This document shows, one piece after another, positions 25,313 through 33,610 of a stretch of DNA of 40,656 nt. The position numbers were made by a program, and so were the translations under genes. This DNA comes from Proteiniphilum sp. UBA4084 (GTDB lineage: Bacteria > Bacteroidota > Bacteroidia > Bacteroidales > Dysgonomonadaceae). The notes beneath the pieces are model-generated. The model made no database searches, had not been told where the DNA came from, and saw nothing but the letters and a program-made list of their open reading frames with translations. The DNA lies in assembly GCA_002383605.1 (NCBI GenBank), contig DFYK01000060.1, forward strand, positions 1-40,656. The letters run 5' to 3'. Positions within the stretch are counted from its first letter, which is position 1. Each line of letters begins with the position of its first letter.

Positions 25313-27577
25313 ATGACCAGCCAGCACAGTGCATTTGATACGCTCCTGAAGTATACCCTCTTCATCGCCTTCAGTTTTATTTTCCATGTTGCTCCGGGCC
25401 AAATAAGCCACGGGGGAAGGCCACTGTCTCTACAGGCCGGTGCAATAGCAAGGGCCATAGTACCTGTCGCCGATCTGTTCGTGGAGATGCCCTCTTTCGA
25501 TAAACAGGCTGCATTATGGCGCTCCCAACAGGAGCAGTCGCAATTTAAAAGCCTTGAGTTTGCCCACAAATTCTTTGTTCACCTCCGCCCAGACAATTCG
25601 GGAGTGGTCTTTACATCAGGCAACATGAAGGTATGGCGGGTGGGTATTCGTTCCAACGGAGCTTATTCATTGAACATACTTTTTTCAAAATTCCGTTTGC
25701 CGACCGGTGCAAAATTGTTTGTCTACAATGCTGATCAGACAGAGATACTGGGCTCCTACACACAGGAGAACAATACCGATTTAAACCTGCTACCCCTGCA
25801 ACCCATTGGCGGTGAGGAGCTGATTGTGGAGTATCAGGAACCGCTTAAAGCCGACTTCGCAGGCGAAATTGAAATCGGAGAGGTCAATCACGATTATGTG
25901 GGCATTTTCCGGGCAGCAGAACCCCGTGATCCGGCTAATTCTTGTCATCCCAACCTGATCTGTTACCCGGAGGATATTCAGCCCGGAAGTGGCGTGGTGG
26001 CACTGATCATCAACGGAACTACCTATTGTACCGGATCGCTCATCAACAATACCGCTGAAGACGGCACTCCCTACCTTATTACAGCTACCCACTGCCTGAA
26101 TAACGATTATGATGCTTCTTTTCTGTCCAACAGAAAATATGATCTGGTAGCCGGACGGATCGTCGCTTTTTTTAATTACAACTCACCGGTCTGTGGCACC
26201 GACATCCGGGGACCGTTGCAAATGACCATGGCTTCTGCCGATTCGGTGCTGATCAGTGAACGACACGATATCTCACTGCTGAAACTGAAACAGGCTCCAC
26301 CCAAAGAGTATCAGCCCTGGTATCTGGGATGGAATGCAGGAACAACTCCTTCCGCTCCCTTTCACGGATTACACCATCCCAATGGCGGCATCAAGAAGGT
26401 TGCCATCGAAGAAGGATCATTGAGCATCGGCTCATTCGATGATCCGAAATACAATATGGAGCCCAACTCTTTCTGGGTGGTGAGAGATTGGGAAACAGCT
26501 TCCACGGAAGGCGGTTCTTCCGGGTCGCCCTTGCTCGACAAGGAAAAACGCATCGTGGGTACTCTTACTGGCGGGGTTTCTCAATGTTCATCAACACGCG
26601 GCCCCGACATATACGCCTCATTACAAAAATTCTGGCAGGTAAACGGCTCTCTCGGGAATCCCAACCCCATCAGTTATTATCTTGATCCGCAAAGCTCTCA
26701 AACCGTGCAGACGAATGGTTTGAATCCATATGCTTCAGAACCATTCACCAAAAGCCACAATTTCAAAACCGACGAAACACCTGTGGAAACATATTTTCAA
26801 TCGGTACCCATGTTTGCGACGGGTAACACATTTGGTTATACCGAATTTGCAGAAGAGTTTTATGTCAGTACAGCTACACAGCTGCAGGGTGTGTTTATCT
26901 CCTCTCCCTCCACCAGCAACGCGTTGAATCTGAATATCCGGATCAAAGTCTATTCCGGGAAAGATGGTCCGAAACAGCTTCTTTATGAACAACCCTACGA
27001 TTATAGTTACCGCTACTACAGCAATGGTGGCTTCTCGCAGACTCAACGCGACATGAGGCACAACATTGAGAATTATATCGAGTTTACCAATCCGGTCACG
27101 GTGACGGGATCATTCTATATTGCCTACTCCGACGCAAACGGAGTTCCTGCCGGCTTTTCAGCCTTTAATACAGATCCCAGGAAATTGGGCGCGGGTATCA
27201 TCTCCACCGCATGGATGAAAAACATCTCCGGATGGGTACGGTCATCGGAAAATCTGGAGAACCCCATCAATACTTCTTTGCTGATAGCTCCCTATGTAGT
27301 AGGCAGTGGAACAACTGTGGCAGAACCGCCGACTGACAAACCAGAAATGAAAGTGTATTATTCGGGTGAAGTGAAACGAATCTTTATTGAATCGAACCGC
27401 GATCTCCTTTCATGGGAGATATTTTATTCATCCGGACTGAAAATCCATCAGGAAAGCGCAGATAAGAGTATCAACAGAGCATCTTATTCAACGGCACATC
27501 TGCCCGGCGGAGTATATATTGTAAAAGTAAAAACCATTGAAGGAACGGTTAGTACCCAAAAGGTACTGACCATGTAA
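25313..27577 (+). CDS. secreted trypsin-like serine protease with T9SS sorting tail
   Basis: 754 residues. N-terminal signal sequence (about 10-30, ending VAPGQ), a pro-region to about 205, then a chymotrypsin-fold domain of lysyl-endopeptidase type: His260 (ITATHCLNN), Asp319 (RHDISLL) and Ser403 (EGGSSGSPLL). Several Cys (211, 217, 239, 261, 294) probably form disulfides. A beta-rich region follows (about 470-660), and the last 80 residues resemble a type A type IX secretion C-terminal domain, ending LPGGVYIVKVKTIEGTVS. It should be exported by T9SS and anchored or released; T9SS genes are not in the window. Confidence 0.92.
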   Translation: MTSQHSAFDTLLKYTLFIAFSFIFHVAPGQISHGGRPLSLQAGAIARAIVPVADLFVEMPSFDKQAALWRSQQEQSQFKSLEFAHKFFVHLRPDNSGVVFTSGNMKVWRVGIRSNGAYSLNILFSKFRLPTGAKLFVYNADQTEILGSYTQENNTDLNLLPLQPIGGEELIVEYQEPLKADFAGEIEIGEVNHDYVGIFRAAEPRDPANSCHPNLICYPEDIQPGSGVVALIINGTTYCTGSLINNTAEDGTPYLITATHCLNNDYDASFLSNRKYDLVAGRIVAFFNYNSPVCGTDIRGPLQMTMASADSVLISERHDISLLKLKQAPPKEYQPWYLGWNAGTTPSAPFHGLHHPNGGIKKVAIEEGSLSIGSFDDPKYNMEPNSFWVVRDWETASTEGGSSGSPLLDKEKRIVGTLTGGVSQCSSTRGPDIYASLQKFWQVNGSLGNPNPISYYLDPQSSQTVQTNGLNPYASEPFTKSHNFKTDETPVETYFQSVPMFATGNTFGYTEFAEEFYVSTATQLQGVFISSPSTSNALNLNIRIKVYSGKDGPKQLLYEQPYDYSYRYYSNGGFSQTQRDMRHNIENYIEFTNPVTVTGSFYIAYSDANGVPAGFSAFNTDPRKLGAGIISTAWMKNISGWVRSSENLENPINTSLLIAPYVVGSGTTVAEPPTDKPEMKVYYSGEVKRIFIESNRDLLSWEIFYSSGLKIHQESADKSINRASYSTAHLPGGVYIVKVKTIEGTVSTQKVLTM

Positions 27578-27580
27578 CGT

Positions 27581-29245
27581 CTATTCTTTTCCGACACCGT
27601 CTTCTATCGCTTCCGGCAACTGTCGCTCTTCTGTTTTTTCAATCTGTTTCTTCAGGTATGATGAAATGATGTCGCTCCCGGCACTTTCCGACGTTTCAAC
27701 GCGACCGTACTCAACTGCTTTTTCAACCGGAGACGAAATGGGTGTTACGACCTCCTTCATCCCTACTATCAGTTGATCACCCACACCGATACGGGTAGAC
27801 TTCAATCCGTTCCATGTCTGTAATTGTGCTACTTGTATACCGTGTGCGTGTGCTATCTTGCCCAAGGTATCGCCCTTTCTCACACGGTAATACTGGTTGA
27901 TCGACCCGGTTCTGCCCGCCGTTCCTTCGATCGGCATGATTGCCGCTTGCTCCTTATTATCCGTTGCAGGTTTGACTACTTCCTTGCGACCCACGATTAA
28001 ACGTTTTCCGACCCCAATACGGTTCGAACTTAACCCGTTCCATGACTTCAACTGCGATAGGGAGATTCCGTTTCTGCGCGCAATGGCGGAGAGATTATCT
28101 CCTTTTTTCACCTTGTAATATACGTTTGCATTATTTCCTGATGCCGATGATTCATAACCTTCCAGATAGCCGTCGGTATTGCTTCGGTGAGTAAGGTACT
28201 GATTGCGTTGGAAATTGGTGATTTCGGCACCCTTATCAATAAAAGCATACATCTTTTCTGACGGGAGAACCAGTGAATATGCCTTAAAGTCGCCCGGAAT
28301 CACATCTTTTTTAAATTGAGGATTGAGTCTTCTCAGCTCATTGACCGAGATTTCCAGCACGCCGGCAATCTGTTCAAGATGAATGCGTTCATTCACCTGT
28401 ACCGTATCCAGGGCGACAGTTGTATTGTATGGATGAGCAGGGCAGATGTTATGATCGGCGTAATGACTCATGATATAATTGGCAGCAATGAAAGCAGGTA
28501 CATATCCTCTTGTTTCGCGGGGCAGCCGGTTATAAATTTCCCAGTAATCCCGTTTTCCTCCGCTTCGGGCGATCGCTTTATTCACATTGCCAGGTCCACA
28601 ATTGTAGGCAGCAATTACCAGATTCCAGTCGCCATAAATAGCATAAAGATCCTTCAGATACCGGGCGGCGGCATCAGTTGATTTGTGGGGATCGCGCCGT
28701 TCATCTACCAGGCTATTCACTTCGAGCCCATAACCTTTGCCGGTTCGCAGCATAAACTGCCACAGTCCCGTTGCACCGGCACGGGATACGGCTACCGGGT
28801 TTAGTGCCGACTCAATCACAGGCAGGTACTTTAACTCCAGCGGTAAGCCATGCTTGTCTAATGCCTGTTCAAACATCGGAAAATAATAATCTCCCAGGGC
28901 GAGCATGTAACTCACCTGCTCTCTTTTCCTGTCGGCATACATCTCAATATACTTTTTCACCACACTGTTGTAGGATAATTCCATTTCCGATGGCATGCTA
29001 TAGAGGCACCGGGTATATACCGAATCGTGAAAATGTATATTTTGCCCTCTTATGCAATCTGCTTCAACACCTTTCAGGTCGAGCTGCCATGCTTTCAGCA
29101 GGTCACTCAATTGCTCGGTCATGCTTTCCGGATAAATGATCGCATTGTCGCTGATGGAGTCTGCGGCGGAAATAGGGTTATTCTGAGCTGGTAATGATAG
29201 ACACAACCATAGCCCTGTTACTGTGAGTAAAAATAAATTTCTCAT
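27581..29245 (-). CDS. mltD: membrane-bound lytic murein transglycosylase D with LysM repeats
   Basis: 554 residues. Signal peptide 1-20 (no lipobox), an SLT domain with catalytic Glu145 in LPVIESALNP followed by SRAGATGLWQFM and AAYNCGPGNVNKAI, and two clear LysM repeats at about 377-420 and 452-497 (KVKKGDNLSAIARRNGI and RVRKGDTLGKIAHAHGI), plus a weaker LysM-like stretch near 290-330. It cuts glycan strands with formation of 1,6-anhydromuramic acid. It is fourth in the parA-parB-DUF5683 run, 11 bp after DUF5683. The stop lies 3 bp from that of the convergent protease. Confidence 0.94.
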   Translation of the reverse strand: MRNLFLLTVTGLWLCLSLPAQNNPISAADSISDNAIIYPESMTEQLSDLLKAWQLDLKGVEADCIRGQNIHFHDSVYTRCLYSMPSEMELSYNSVVKKYIEMYADRKREQVSYMLALGDYYFPMFEQALDKHGLPLELKYLPVIESALNPVAVSRAGATGLWQFMLRTGKGYGLEVNSLVDERRDPHKSTDAAARYLKDLYAIYGDWNLVIAAYNCGPGNVNKAIARSGGKRDYWEIYNRLPRETRGYVPAFIAANYIMSHYADHNICPAHPYNTTVALDTVQVNERIHLEQIAGVLEISVNELRRLNPQFKKDVIPGDFKAYSLVLPSEKMYAFIDKGAEITNFQRNQYLTHRSNTDGYLEGYESSASGNNANVYYKVKKGDNLSAIARRNGISLSQLKSWNGLSSNRIGVGKRLIVGRKEVVKPATDNKEQAAIMPIEGTAGRTGSINQYYRVRKGDTLGKIAHAHGIQVAQLQTWNGLKSTRIGVGDQLIVGMKEVVTPISSPVEKAVEYGRVETSESAGSDIISSYLKKQIEKTEERQLPEAIEDGVGKE

Positions 29246-29256
29246 GAAACAATTAT

Positions 29257-29973
29257 TTAAAAACTAAAACTCCATTGAACCCCATACGCGGAGTTTCCTT
29301 TCATTGTGGGCCGTTCTCCTCTCAGAATTGCGGGTTCCACACGCATTGACAAATCGGGACTGATGTCGAAATCAAATAACTGTGCATCCACATACGCATC
29401 CACGATGGCCACGAAATATAATGCCACTGTTCCGATGATACTCAAATCTCTGTAATATCGGTAATAATCTTTTCGTTGTTGCAAAACGCCTTTGAACCAC
29501 TCCTGATCCACACTTTCCGGATCCAACCCATAGGGCAGCATATCGTGCCAACGGTCTGTAGCCAGGTCATCGTCCATGATATCCTGATAAGCTCCCAGAT
29601 AGTCTCGGTAATAACCGTTATTCCAGGTTATGGCGTAGGTAAGCCCCACAAATCCACCGTAGAGTATGGGCAGTTTCCAGTATTTTTTGTTATATATCTG
29701 TCCCAGGCCGGGGAATATGGCAGAGTAAATGACTGCTTTCCGGGGAGTGGGATTGAACAGGTATGCCGGCGCAAACAGGGCATCGGAAGAAGTGGCCGTA
29801 ATGATGCTGTCGACCTTGTTGCGTACGGGGTCTCCGACAGAAGGCTTCTGCGAAAGGGCGTCGGTAGCAACAGCTGAGGTATCCTGTGGATGTTGTTCTG
29901 AAGGATCCTGAGCGCGGACGTGGGCCGTACAACAAGCAAAAAAAATCAAAACAAAAACTCCGGCAAACTTCAT
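29257..29973 (-). CDS. DUF5683 protein
   Basis: 238 residues: signal peptide 1-21 (ending VRA), an acidic low-complexity stretch (about 22-75), then the DUF5683 core PTPRKAVIYSAIFPGLGQIYNKKYWKLPILYGG in pattern, with two or three membrane segments around residues 95-125 and 180-195. The GLGQIYNKKYWK motif resembles TM2-type domains. The function is unknown. Its fixed place between parB and mltD in Bacteroidota suggests an envelope role linked to division or chromosome segregation, which is inference from synteny. Confidence 0.86.
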   Translation of the reverse strand: MKFAGVFVLIFFACCTAHVRAQDPSEQHPQDTSAVATDALSQKPSVGDPVRNKVDSIITATSSDALFAPAYLFNPTPRKAVIYSAIFPGLGQIYNKKYWKLPILYGGFVGLTYAITWNNGYYRDYLGAYQDIMDDDLATDRWHDMLPYGLDPESVDQEWFKGVLQQRKDYYRYYRDLSIIGTVALYFVAIVDAYVDAQLFDFDISPDLSMRVEPAILRGERPTMKGNSAYGVQWSFSF

Positions 29974-29984
29974 CTTGGGAATAG

Positions 29985-30884
29985 TTATTTCATTTTATCG
30001 AATATCACCATGATGCGTTCCAGATCTTCCGGCGAATCAAACGGGATGGTTATTTTTCCGTTGCCTCGTTTGTTGTAGCTGAACTGCACATTTGTTTTGA
30101 AGTACGCAGACAGATGATGCTTCAGCACATCGAAATCGTCGGGCAGCAGTTTCTGAGCGGTTTTCTTTTTTGAGTGGGACGTTTTGCCGGCGGACGTTTT
30201 GGGCAGGGGTTTTCCGTCACTAAAATCACGTACAATCGCCTCCACTTTCCGAACCGAGAGGCCCTCCTCAAGAATGAGGTTGTAGAGTAATAATTGCGAA
30301 ACCGGATCATTCATCGTAACCAGTGCACGAGCATGTCCCATATCAATTTTCTTGTCTTTCACACCCATCTGCACCTCAGCAGGAAGCTTTAACAGACGCA
30401 GGTAGTTGGCGACGGTGGCGCGCTTCTTCCCTACTCTTTCGCTCAACTGTTCCTGTGTAAGCGAGAGACTGTCTATCAACGATTGGTAAGCCAGTGCTAT
30501 TTCTATGGAGTTGAGATCTTCTCGCTGAATATTCTCAATCAGCGCCATCTCCATGGTTTCACCGTCATCCGCAGTCTTGATGTAGGCAGGGATGGATGTC
30601 AGATCGGCCATTTTAGACGCCCGATAACGTCGTTCTCCCGCAATGATCTGATAGGAATCTTCATCAATTTTACGCAGGGTGACAGGTTGGATCAAACCAA
30701 TGGATTTAATGGAGGCAGCCAGTTCCTGCAGAGCCTCTTCATTCATCACCCTGCGTGGTTGATCGGGGTTTGGAACAATCTGATCGAGTCTCACTTCATT
30801 GATCGAAGAGGAGCCCTGTGTTTCGCCATCGTTGAATGTTATCAGCGCATCCAAACCTCTTCCCAATGCATTCTTTTTAGCCAT
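29985..30884 (-). CDS. parB: chromosome-partitioning protein ParB
   Basis: 299 residues from the ATG at 30884 (MAKKNALGRGLDALI); a TTG two codons earlier is not needed. The CTPase/N-terminal domain has the motif AGERRYRASKMADL and ENIQREDLNSIE; the helix-turn-helix (about 125-175, TQEQLSERVGKKRATVANYL) binds parS; the C-terminal dimerisation part is about 250-299. A basic Ser/Lys/Thr linker (about 215-240) precedes it. It follows parA by 24 bp. I find no exact TGTTTCACGTGAAACA parS site in the window. Confidence 0.96.
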   Translation of the reverse strand: MAKKNALGRGLDALITFNDGETQGSSSINEVRLDQIVPNPDQPRRVMNEEALQELAASIKSIGLIQPVTLRKIDEDSYQIIAGERRYRASKMADLTSIPAYIKTADDGETMEMALIENIQREDLNSIEIALAYQSLIDSLSLTQEQLSERVGKKRATVANYLRLLKLPAEVQMGVKDKKIDMGHARALVTMNDPVSQLLLYNLILEEGLSVRKVEAIVRDFSDGKPLPKTSAGKTSHSKKKTAQKLLPDDFDVLKHHLSAYFKTNVQFSYNKRGNGKITIPFDSPEDLERIMVIFDKMK

Positions 30885-30908
30885 ATTCAATCCGGTGAAA
30901 AGACAAAG

Positions 30909-31673
30909 TTAGGTATTTTTTTCGATTAGCTCCTGTGCAAGTTGCATATGGTTCACGGCGCCTCTTGATCCGGCATCGTACATCAATGCGGGTTTTGCAT
31001 GACTCTGGGATTCGCTGAGTGTAATATTACGCTGAATAACTGTGCTGAAAACCAACTCCTTAAAGTGATGCTTCACCTCCTCGTAAATCTGATTGTGAAG
31101 ACGAAGACGGGAATCGTACATGGTCAGCACAAAACCCTCAATCTCAAGCCTGGTATTGAGTTTGGATTTGATAATCTTGATCGTATTTAACAATTTGCTC
31201 AGCCCTTCGAGTGCAAAATATTCACATTGCACGGGAATAAGTACCGAGTCGGCTGCGGTGAGTGCATTCACCGTGATGATTCCCAGCGAAGGAGAACAAT
31301 CGATAAGAATGTAGTCGTAAGCATCCTGTAACGGATGTAACAAATCCCTCAGTTTTTTTTCCCTGTTTTCCATCTGCACCATCTCCAGCTCTGCTCCCAC
31401 CAGGTTGATATGGGATGAGATGATGTCGATATTTTCAAATGGTGTCTGATGAATTGCTTCCTGCGGGGTACACTGACCGATTAATCCTTCATAAATCGTA
31501 TTCTCAGTTTTCTTAATGTCTATCCCCAAGCCGGAAGAAGCGTTTGCCTGCGGATCGGCATCCACCACCAGTACTTTTTTATCCAATGCAGCCAACGATG
31601 CTGCAAGATTGATTGTGGTGGTAGTTTTACCCACCCCTCCCTTCTGATTTGCCAACGAAATGATTCTACCCAT
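30909..31673 (-). CDS. parA: chromosome-partitioning ATPase ParA
   Basis: 254 residues from the ATG at 31673 (MGRIISLANQKGGVGKTTT); an in-frame ATG at 31679 would add Met-Cys. Deviant Walker A motif KGGVGKTTT at about 11-19, VVDADPQANASSGLG (Walker A-prime) and the Walker B segment YILIDCSPSLG. It is a Soj/MinD-type ATPase that binds DNA nonspecifically and moves the ParB-origin complex. First gene of parA-parB-DUF5683-mltD. The 182-bp region upstream contains the 12-bp palindrome TTAATTAATTAA (31791-31802), and I see no clear promoter there. Confidence 0.96.
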   Translation of the reverse strand: MGRIISLANQKGGVGKTTTTINLAASLAALDKKVLVVDADPQANASSGLGIDIKKTENTIYEGLIGQCTPQEAIHQTPFENIDIISSHINLVGAELEMVQMENREKKLRDLLHPLQDAYDYILIDCSPSLGIITVNALTAADSVLIPVQCEYFALEGLSKLLNTIKIIKSKLNTRLEIEGFVLTMYDSRLRLHNQIYEEVKHHFKELVFSTVIQRNITLSESQSHAKPALMYDAGSRGAVNHMQLAQELIEKNT

Positions 31674-31855
31674 ACACATAATTTAATTATACAGACAACA
31701 GCGTTTTCGGAAAGTGTGTGAGCTTCATTTGCATTTTTGAAAACCTGCTATTTACAGGACAAAATAAGTAATAAATCGGATAATTCTGTGTTAATTAATT
31801 AAAACATTGATGTTTTTGTTGATAAATTGAGGGAATGGCAGCACGACAAATCGAC

Positions 31856-33193
31856 TTATTCCCACAGGAAATCGGTATCTCGGTTATTTTTTCCCAACAG
31901 ATTATCTTTTTGAAAGAAAAATTCCTTTTCCCCAAATGCAGGCTGCAGTTCGTCGAACCAGGTGGCTTTTTTGTCGTATTTGGCAAAGAAGGGAATATCT
32001 ATCAGATCGGGATTTCTACACTGCAGAAAGCGCAATACAAATACCTTTTCACCCTGGACCTCCGTAATGCCCAGAATCTGAATCTTCCCCGGATTCGCAC
32101 TCATGCTGGGACCGCGTACCGTGCGACAGACACCACTCACGTTGCGGTAAGCCTTTCGGAAGATGTTCCATGCTTTCTCCAGGGGAACATCGAAAAAAGC
32201 TTTCGAACCTGTGTCGCGGGCCACAAACATGTAATAGGGTATCAATCCGAGCCTGACCTGTTCTTTCCACATATCAGCCCATACCACGGGATCATCGTTG
32301 ATATGCCTAAGCAAAGGGGACTGGGTTCTGATCTGTGCACCTGTATTCTGTATTCTGACAATTGCCTGCCTCACGGCGTCGGTGGAAAGTTCAACCGGAT
32401 GGTTAAAATGCGCCTGAAATGCAAGGTGCTTCCCGGCCTTTTTAACCTTCTCAAAAAGTCGTAGCATATCGTCGGCATCTTTGTCGGTCAAAAACCGATA
32501 GGGCCAATAGGATAATGTCTTGGAGCCGATGCGGATGTTGCGGATATGGGAAAATTCTTTTGTTAAAAGCGGTTCAATGTAGGCCGCCATGATGTTGGTC
32601 TTAGCCGTCAGCGGATCACCTCCCGTGAAAAGTACATCAGAAACCCGGGTATGTTTCTGCAGATAGCGATGAAGCAGATCGGCCTCCTTCATTGCAAACT
32701 TCAGTTCATTCATCCCGGAGAACTGAGGCCAGCGGAAGCAGAAGGTACAGTAGGCATGACATGTCTGTCCCTGACTGGGAAAAAATAATACCGTTTCCCG
32801 GTATTTGTGCTGCATGCCATGCAACTTCACCCCATCAATAGCGGGAACATTGTGCTCCTGCCCTGCGGGATTGGGATTGAGTTTCATTCTGATTTCATAG
32901 ACCTTTTTCTTCAATCCGGCCTCGTCATTTTCATCCATCAGTTTCTTTACCTGACTGTAATGCGACCGGGTTAACATCTCTTTCCGTGGGAAGGTTAGGG
33001 TGTAAATGGGGTCGTTGGGTACCTTCTGCCAGTCGATCAGTTCATCCACTACATAATTATTTGATTTGAAGGGCAGCACCTGACCTACAACCCCGATGGC
33101 TTCCCTTTCCTCGGCAGAAAGTGCATTTAATTGGGGTAAATCATTGTAATTACGAAGGATAAAATTTCTGTATTTGGTTGTTTCCATTTGCAT
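31856..33193 (-). CDS. KamA-family radical SAM protein
   Basis: 445 residues related to lysine 2,3-aminomutase. The radical-SAM cluster motif is CHAYCTFC (Cys145, Cys149, Cys152), followed by the typical FTGGDPLTA; a Lys (Lys370) in SANPGKIQILG occupies the place of the PLP-binding lysine of lysine 2,3-aminomutase. The C-terminal zinc-binding Cys group of clostridial enzymes is not seen (only Cys356 and Cys392 remain there), so substrate and oligomer may differ. Neighbouring genes give no pathway clue. It is transcribed divergently from the arginine operon across 417 bp. Confidence 0.88.
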   Translation of the reverse strand: MQMETTKYRNFILRNYNDLPQLNALSAEEREAIGVVGQVLPFKSNNYVVDELIDWQKVPNDPIYTLTFPRKEMLTRSHYSQVKKLMDENDEAGLKKKVYEIRMKLNPNPAGQEHNVPAIDGVKLHGMQHKYRETVLFFPSQGQTCHAYCTFCFRWPQFSGMNELKFAMKEADLLHRYLQKHTRVSDVLFTGGDPLTAKTNIMAAYIEPLLTKEFSHIRNIRIGSKTLSYWPYRFLTDKDADDMLRLFEKVKKAGKHLAFQAHFNHPVELSTDAVRQAIVRIQNTGAQIRTQSPLLRHINDDPVVWADMWKEQVRLGLIPYYMFVARDTGSKAFFDVPLEKAWNIFRKAYRNVSGVCRTVRGPSMSANPGKIQILGITEVQGEKVFVLRFLQCRNPDLIDIPFFAKYDKKATWFDELQPAFGEKEFFFQKDNLLGKNNRDTDFLWE

Positions 33194-33430
33194 ATATATC
33201 TTTCTTTGTGTTTGAACTACAAAAGGTAAAAGGAAATCCGCTGAATAAAAATGAGAAATAAGAAAAAGCGTATTTGCAGTTCGGAAAACAAATAAAGAAA
33301 AAAAGTATCAAAAAGACAAATAATTTTAGCCATTTTCACTTTTTTTCTGACAATAACAAACACTTTGAATATTTTCAATCGCAAAGACAAGATTTTTTTT
33401 CAGATCGTCGGTTATTAAAAATATAATGTG
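33194..33430. other. AT-rich gap between kamA-like gene and arginine leader
   Basis: I see no gene here. It contains many short A/T runs and one dyad, TTGAA-TATT-TTCAA (33365-33378), about 53 bp upstream of the arginine -7 element. The dyad loosely resembles half of an ArgR box but has the wrong spacing. Confidence 0.4.
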
Positions 33431-33438
33431 TAATTTTG
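33431..33438 (+). promoter_or_regulatory. -7 promoter element of the arginine operon
   Basis: TAATTTTG matches TAnnTTTG. The RNA should start at about 33445, i.e. at or just before the first short leader ORF, about 165 nt before the GNAT gene. No TTG at the normal -33 distance, which may indicate an activated promoter. Confidence 0.55.
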
Positions 33439-33445
33439 CAGTCTG

Positions 33446-33511
33446 ATGAAAATGATTTTTTCACATACTCACTTCCGCAAAGCAACAGACCTGGTCCGAC
33501 GATGCTTTTAA
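33446..33511 (+). CDS. putative arginine-operon leader peptide 1
   Basis: A 21-codon frame directly after the presumed transcription start (ATG at 33446, second ATG at 33452, TAA at 33509-33511). The peptide is basic; its core is SHTHFRKATDLVRRCF, with Arg at 11, 18 and 19, the last pair two codons before the stop. Its stop overlaps the ATG of a second short frame in the -1 frame. Position and Arg codons suggest a leader peptide sensing arginine supply. It could instead be the first half of a 48-residue protein read through a -1 shift at TGC-TTT-TAA. Coding status is unproven. Confidence 0.45.
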   Translation: MKMIFSHTHFRKATDLVRRCF

Positions 33512-33591
33512 TCTTTGCAGGCAATCTCATGTCTGTAGCTTTCCTTTTTTATATATCTTTCGCCGTATGGCGTCAAAACAACAACCCTTAA
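33502..33591 (+). CDS. putative arginine-operon leader peptide 2, hydrophobic
   Basis: A 29-codon frame (ATG 33502, TAA 33589-33591) overlapping leader frame 1 by 10 bp, or 20 codons if the internal ATG at 33529 is used. It encodes a membrane-helix-like peptide: LLIFAGNLMSVAFLFYISFA, then VWRQNNNP. Joined to frame 1 by a -1 shift it would give a 48-residue protein with a basic N-terminus and one transmembrane helix. The frame ends 19 bp before the GNAT start. The orderly amphipathic design makes chance less likely, but no homology can be checked here. Confidence 0.45.
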   Translation: MLLIFAGNLMSVAFLFYISFAVWRQNNNP

Positions 33592-33598
33592 TTTTTTT
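33561..33598 (+). promoter_or_regulatory. hairpin and T-run in the arginine leader
   Basis: CGCC-GTAT-GGCG (33561-33572) forms a short GC stem inside leader frame 2; a T7 run (33592-33598) follows after 19 nt. A longer-range pairing ACAGAC (33485-33490) with GTCTGT (33531-33536) is also possible. These could be parts of an attenuator, but the stem-to-T-run spacing is too long for a standard intrinsic terminator. Confidence 0.35.
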
Positions 33599-33610
33599 AT
33601 TTGTTTTAGG

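Noticed and set aside
31674..31855. parS site next to parAB
   Set aside because: No match to TGTTTCACGTGAAACA; the only palindrome is the AT-only TTAATTAATTAA.
31835..32464. 209-codon plus-strand frame
   Set aside because: Antisense to the KamA-like gene with its intact radical-SAM motif.
33365..33378. ArgR box upstream of the arginine operon
   Set aside because: TTGAA-TATT-TTCAA has the wrong half-site spacing against the ArgR consensus and lies about 53 bp above the -7 element; kept only as a note.
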